Shown here: positions 63,097 through 64,000 of the stretch, piece by piece
Numbering within the stretch: position 1 is the stretch's first letter
Layout: each line of letters begins with the position of its first letter
Assembly (NCBI GenBank): GCA_964023275.1
Contig: OZ029913.1
Location: forward strand, 42,532,757 to 42,596,756
Length of the DNA: 64,000 nucleotides
Source of the DNA: Norana najaformis
Taxonomy: Eukaryota > Annelida > Clitellata > Crassiclitellata > Hormogastridae
Reading direction: 5' to 3'
The notes under the pieces: model-generated
The model's input: only the letters and a program-made list of their open reading frames with translations
What the model was told of the DNA's origin: nothing
Database searches by the model: none
Translations under genes and position numbers: made by a program

Positions 63097-63780
63097 TTAC
63101 GTGTTCACGTTCGCGTTAAACAACTTCCCAAACGATTCCTTGTTTTTTTCAAACATCGACTGAAAGGATTGCATCGTGTCTTCTCTTCCTCTGTTGATGA
63201 GTGATTGTTTCGTTTCTTCATAGATACCGATTTTAATTTTATTTTTAATTTCTTCTTTCATACCGTTGAATTTTGTAATCTCGTTTAGAATAAGCGAATA
63301 TTCATCGTCTGAAATATTACCATTCGTAAGAGCTTTCGAAATGTGATCGCTGATCGTGTTGAGTTTTGCTTCGGCTAATGTTTTGATCTTTTCGTGCTTC
63401 TCCGCTTTCAACGAGAGCTTTTTAGAAACTTGGCCACCGATAATACTTAACAACCCCACACCTAATGCCGTTCCTTCCATAGCGATAGCTATAGGTGCCG
63501 CGATAATCGTTGATAAAACTCCGATTCCTGAAATACCCAGTCCCATCGTAGCTGCAACGAAGGCGTTACATATCATGTTGATTATACTAACGCTTCTGTG
63601 ATACTTTTTACTCAGCGCCGCTCTTTTATAACGTTCTTGTTCAATCTCCTTTTGGATTTCGTTAATCTTTTGAAGACGATACCTTTGCGCAGACCCTTCG
63701 ATGATATGTATCTCACCTTCGGGTGCAGATGGTGATAGCTTTGGATATAGATGCGATTTAGTTTCCATACTGTACTCCAT
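63097..63780 (-). CDS. Viral membrane protein with paired hydrophobic segments (227 aa)
   Basis: Residues 30-62 form a charged helix (Q-K-I-N-E-I-Q-K-E-I-E-Q). Two hydrophobic segments follow at about 65-90 and 91-117, rich in Gly/Ala/Ile. The C-terminal half is Lys/Glu-rich and helical (K-L-N-T-I-S-D-H-I-S-K-A-L). I recall similar proteins from coral and mollusc genomes, but no named family. It probably sits in an inner membrane or in the virion. The ATG follows a CTCTTATTTAAAA motif. Confidence 0.6.
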   Translation of the reverse strand: MEYSMETKSHLYPKLSPSAPEGEIHIIEGSAQRYRLQKINEIQKEIEQERYKRAALSKKYHRSVSIINMICNAFVAATMGLGISGIGVLSTIIAAPIAIAMEGTALGVGLLSIIGGQVSKKLSLKAEKHEKIKTLAEAKLNTISDHISKALTNGNISDDEYSLILNEITKFNGMKEEIKNKIKIGIYEETKQSLINRGREDTMQSFQSMFEKNKESFGKLFNANVNT

Positions 63781-63782
63781 CG

Positions 63783-63797
63783 TTTTTAAATAAGAGT
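63783..63797 (-). promoter_or_regulatory. Promoter-like motif before the membrane-protein gene
   Basis: CTCTTATTTAAAA just before the ATG, matching the motif before the capsid gene. Confidence 0.35.
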
Positions 63798-63819
63798 AAT
63801 TTTTTTAAAATTACAACAC

Positions 63820-64000
63820 TCATTCTCGGTAATCGATATAACATAGCGGTTCCCCTCCGTTTATAGTCACATCGGTATCGGTGTTGTTTTGAATAGTAAT
63901 AATCACGTCGTCTACATTTTCGGAAACCGTTCCATCTTGTAAACTACATCGTTTCTCTTTGATAGCCTGCCTAAGAGAAACGAGACACATTCCTCTGCTC
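63820..64000 (-). CDS. C-terminal end of an unidentified viral gene (partial)
   Basis: One minus-strand frame is open from the window edge to TGA at 63,820-63,822 (60 codons). It has a beta-rich look (D-D-V-I-I-T-I-Q-N-N-T-D-T-D-V-T-I) and ends P-L-C-Y-I-D-Y-R-E. It could be the end of a jelly-roll vertex or fibre protein, but this is a guess. It is in line with the other genes, with a 39-bp gap to the next start. Confidence 0.5.
   Translation of the reverse strand, partial: SRGMCLVSLRQAIKEKRCSLQDGTVSENVDDVIITIQNNTDTDVTINGGEPLCYIDYRE

Larger units (their letters stand above)
60020..64000 (-). mobile_element. Polinton/adintovirus-like endogenous DNA virus, one end (partial)
   Basis: It starts with AG (AGTAGTAGGCAAACCC) at the exact break of the Gypsy LTR. 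Polintons are known for 5'-AG termini, 6-bp target duplications and long terminal inverted repeats. Inside is a tight row of minus-strand genes with very short spacers: partial gene, membrane protein, DUF8207-like protein, pVI-like protein, capsid-like protein. This is the morphogenesis side of such elements. The protein-primed polymerase, retrovirus-type integrase, packaging ATPase and protease that would settle the group are not in the window. Confidence 0.7.

Overview
This is a stretch of animal nuclear DNA, most likely from a marine or freshwater invertebrate. It is packed with transposable elements and microsatellites, and I could not find one convincing single-copy host gene. The evidence for a metazoan is the mix of elements: several lineages of non-LTR retrotransposon (L2/CR1-like and RTE-like), piggyBac and hAT DNA transposons, tRNA-derived SINEs, a Ty3/Gypsy retrotransposon, and the end of a Polinton/adintovirus-like DNA element. 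The phylum cannot be fixed from the sequence.

Layout. 0-9 kb: decayed non-LTR reverse transcriptase (RT) fragments on both strands, a diverged 334-bp tandem duplication (about 4.9-5.5 kb) and microsatellites. 9-18.5 kb: low-copy dispersed repeats (families D and E), one possible small secreted-peptide ORF (11.47-11.69 kb), long AAT/ATT arrays and a tRNA-derived SINE. 18.99-23.30 kb: a piggyBac element bounded by TTAA. It is inserted in a family D repeat and is itself broken by a non-LTR element, so three layers are nested. 23.6-31.8 kb: more LINE fragments, a second piggyBac relic that lacks its catalytic core, an RTE-like LINE carrying a small nested LINE tail, a 5'-truncated LINE with an intact RT C-terminus, and a short hAT element with an 8-bp target duplication. 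32.16-33.59 kb: a solo LTR that encodes an ORF. 33.9-37.7 kb: another family E repeat, split by a LINE tail, and more RT fragments. 37.75-43.34 kb: a roughly 5.2-kb GC-rich minisatellite that appears to lie inside a giant LTR-like unit. 43.5-50.6 kb: SINEs, LINE ends and GATA/GGAT microsatellites.

50.70-60.02 kb: a young Ty3/Gypsy element on the minus strand. Its LTRs are nearly identical over 829 bp. It has gag, two zinc knuckles, protease, RT, RNase H and integrase, and an unusual leader ORF that starts inside the LTR. The reading frame is broken at three points. Its 5' LTR stops abruptly at 60,019, exactly where a second element begins with AGTAGTAGG.

60.02-64.00 kb: the right-hand part of the window is a compact minus-strand block of virus-type genes: a double-jelly-roll capsid-like protein (frameshifted), a small pVI-like protein, a DUF8207-like protein, a membrane protein and a partial gene. 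This is best read as a Polinton/adintovirus-like endogenous element inserted into the Gypsy LTR. Its polymerase and integrase, its other end, and the missing part of the Gypsy LTR should lie beyond 64,000.
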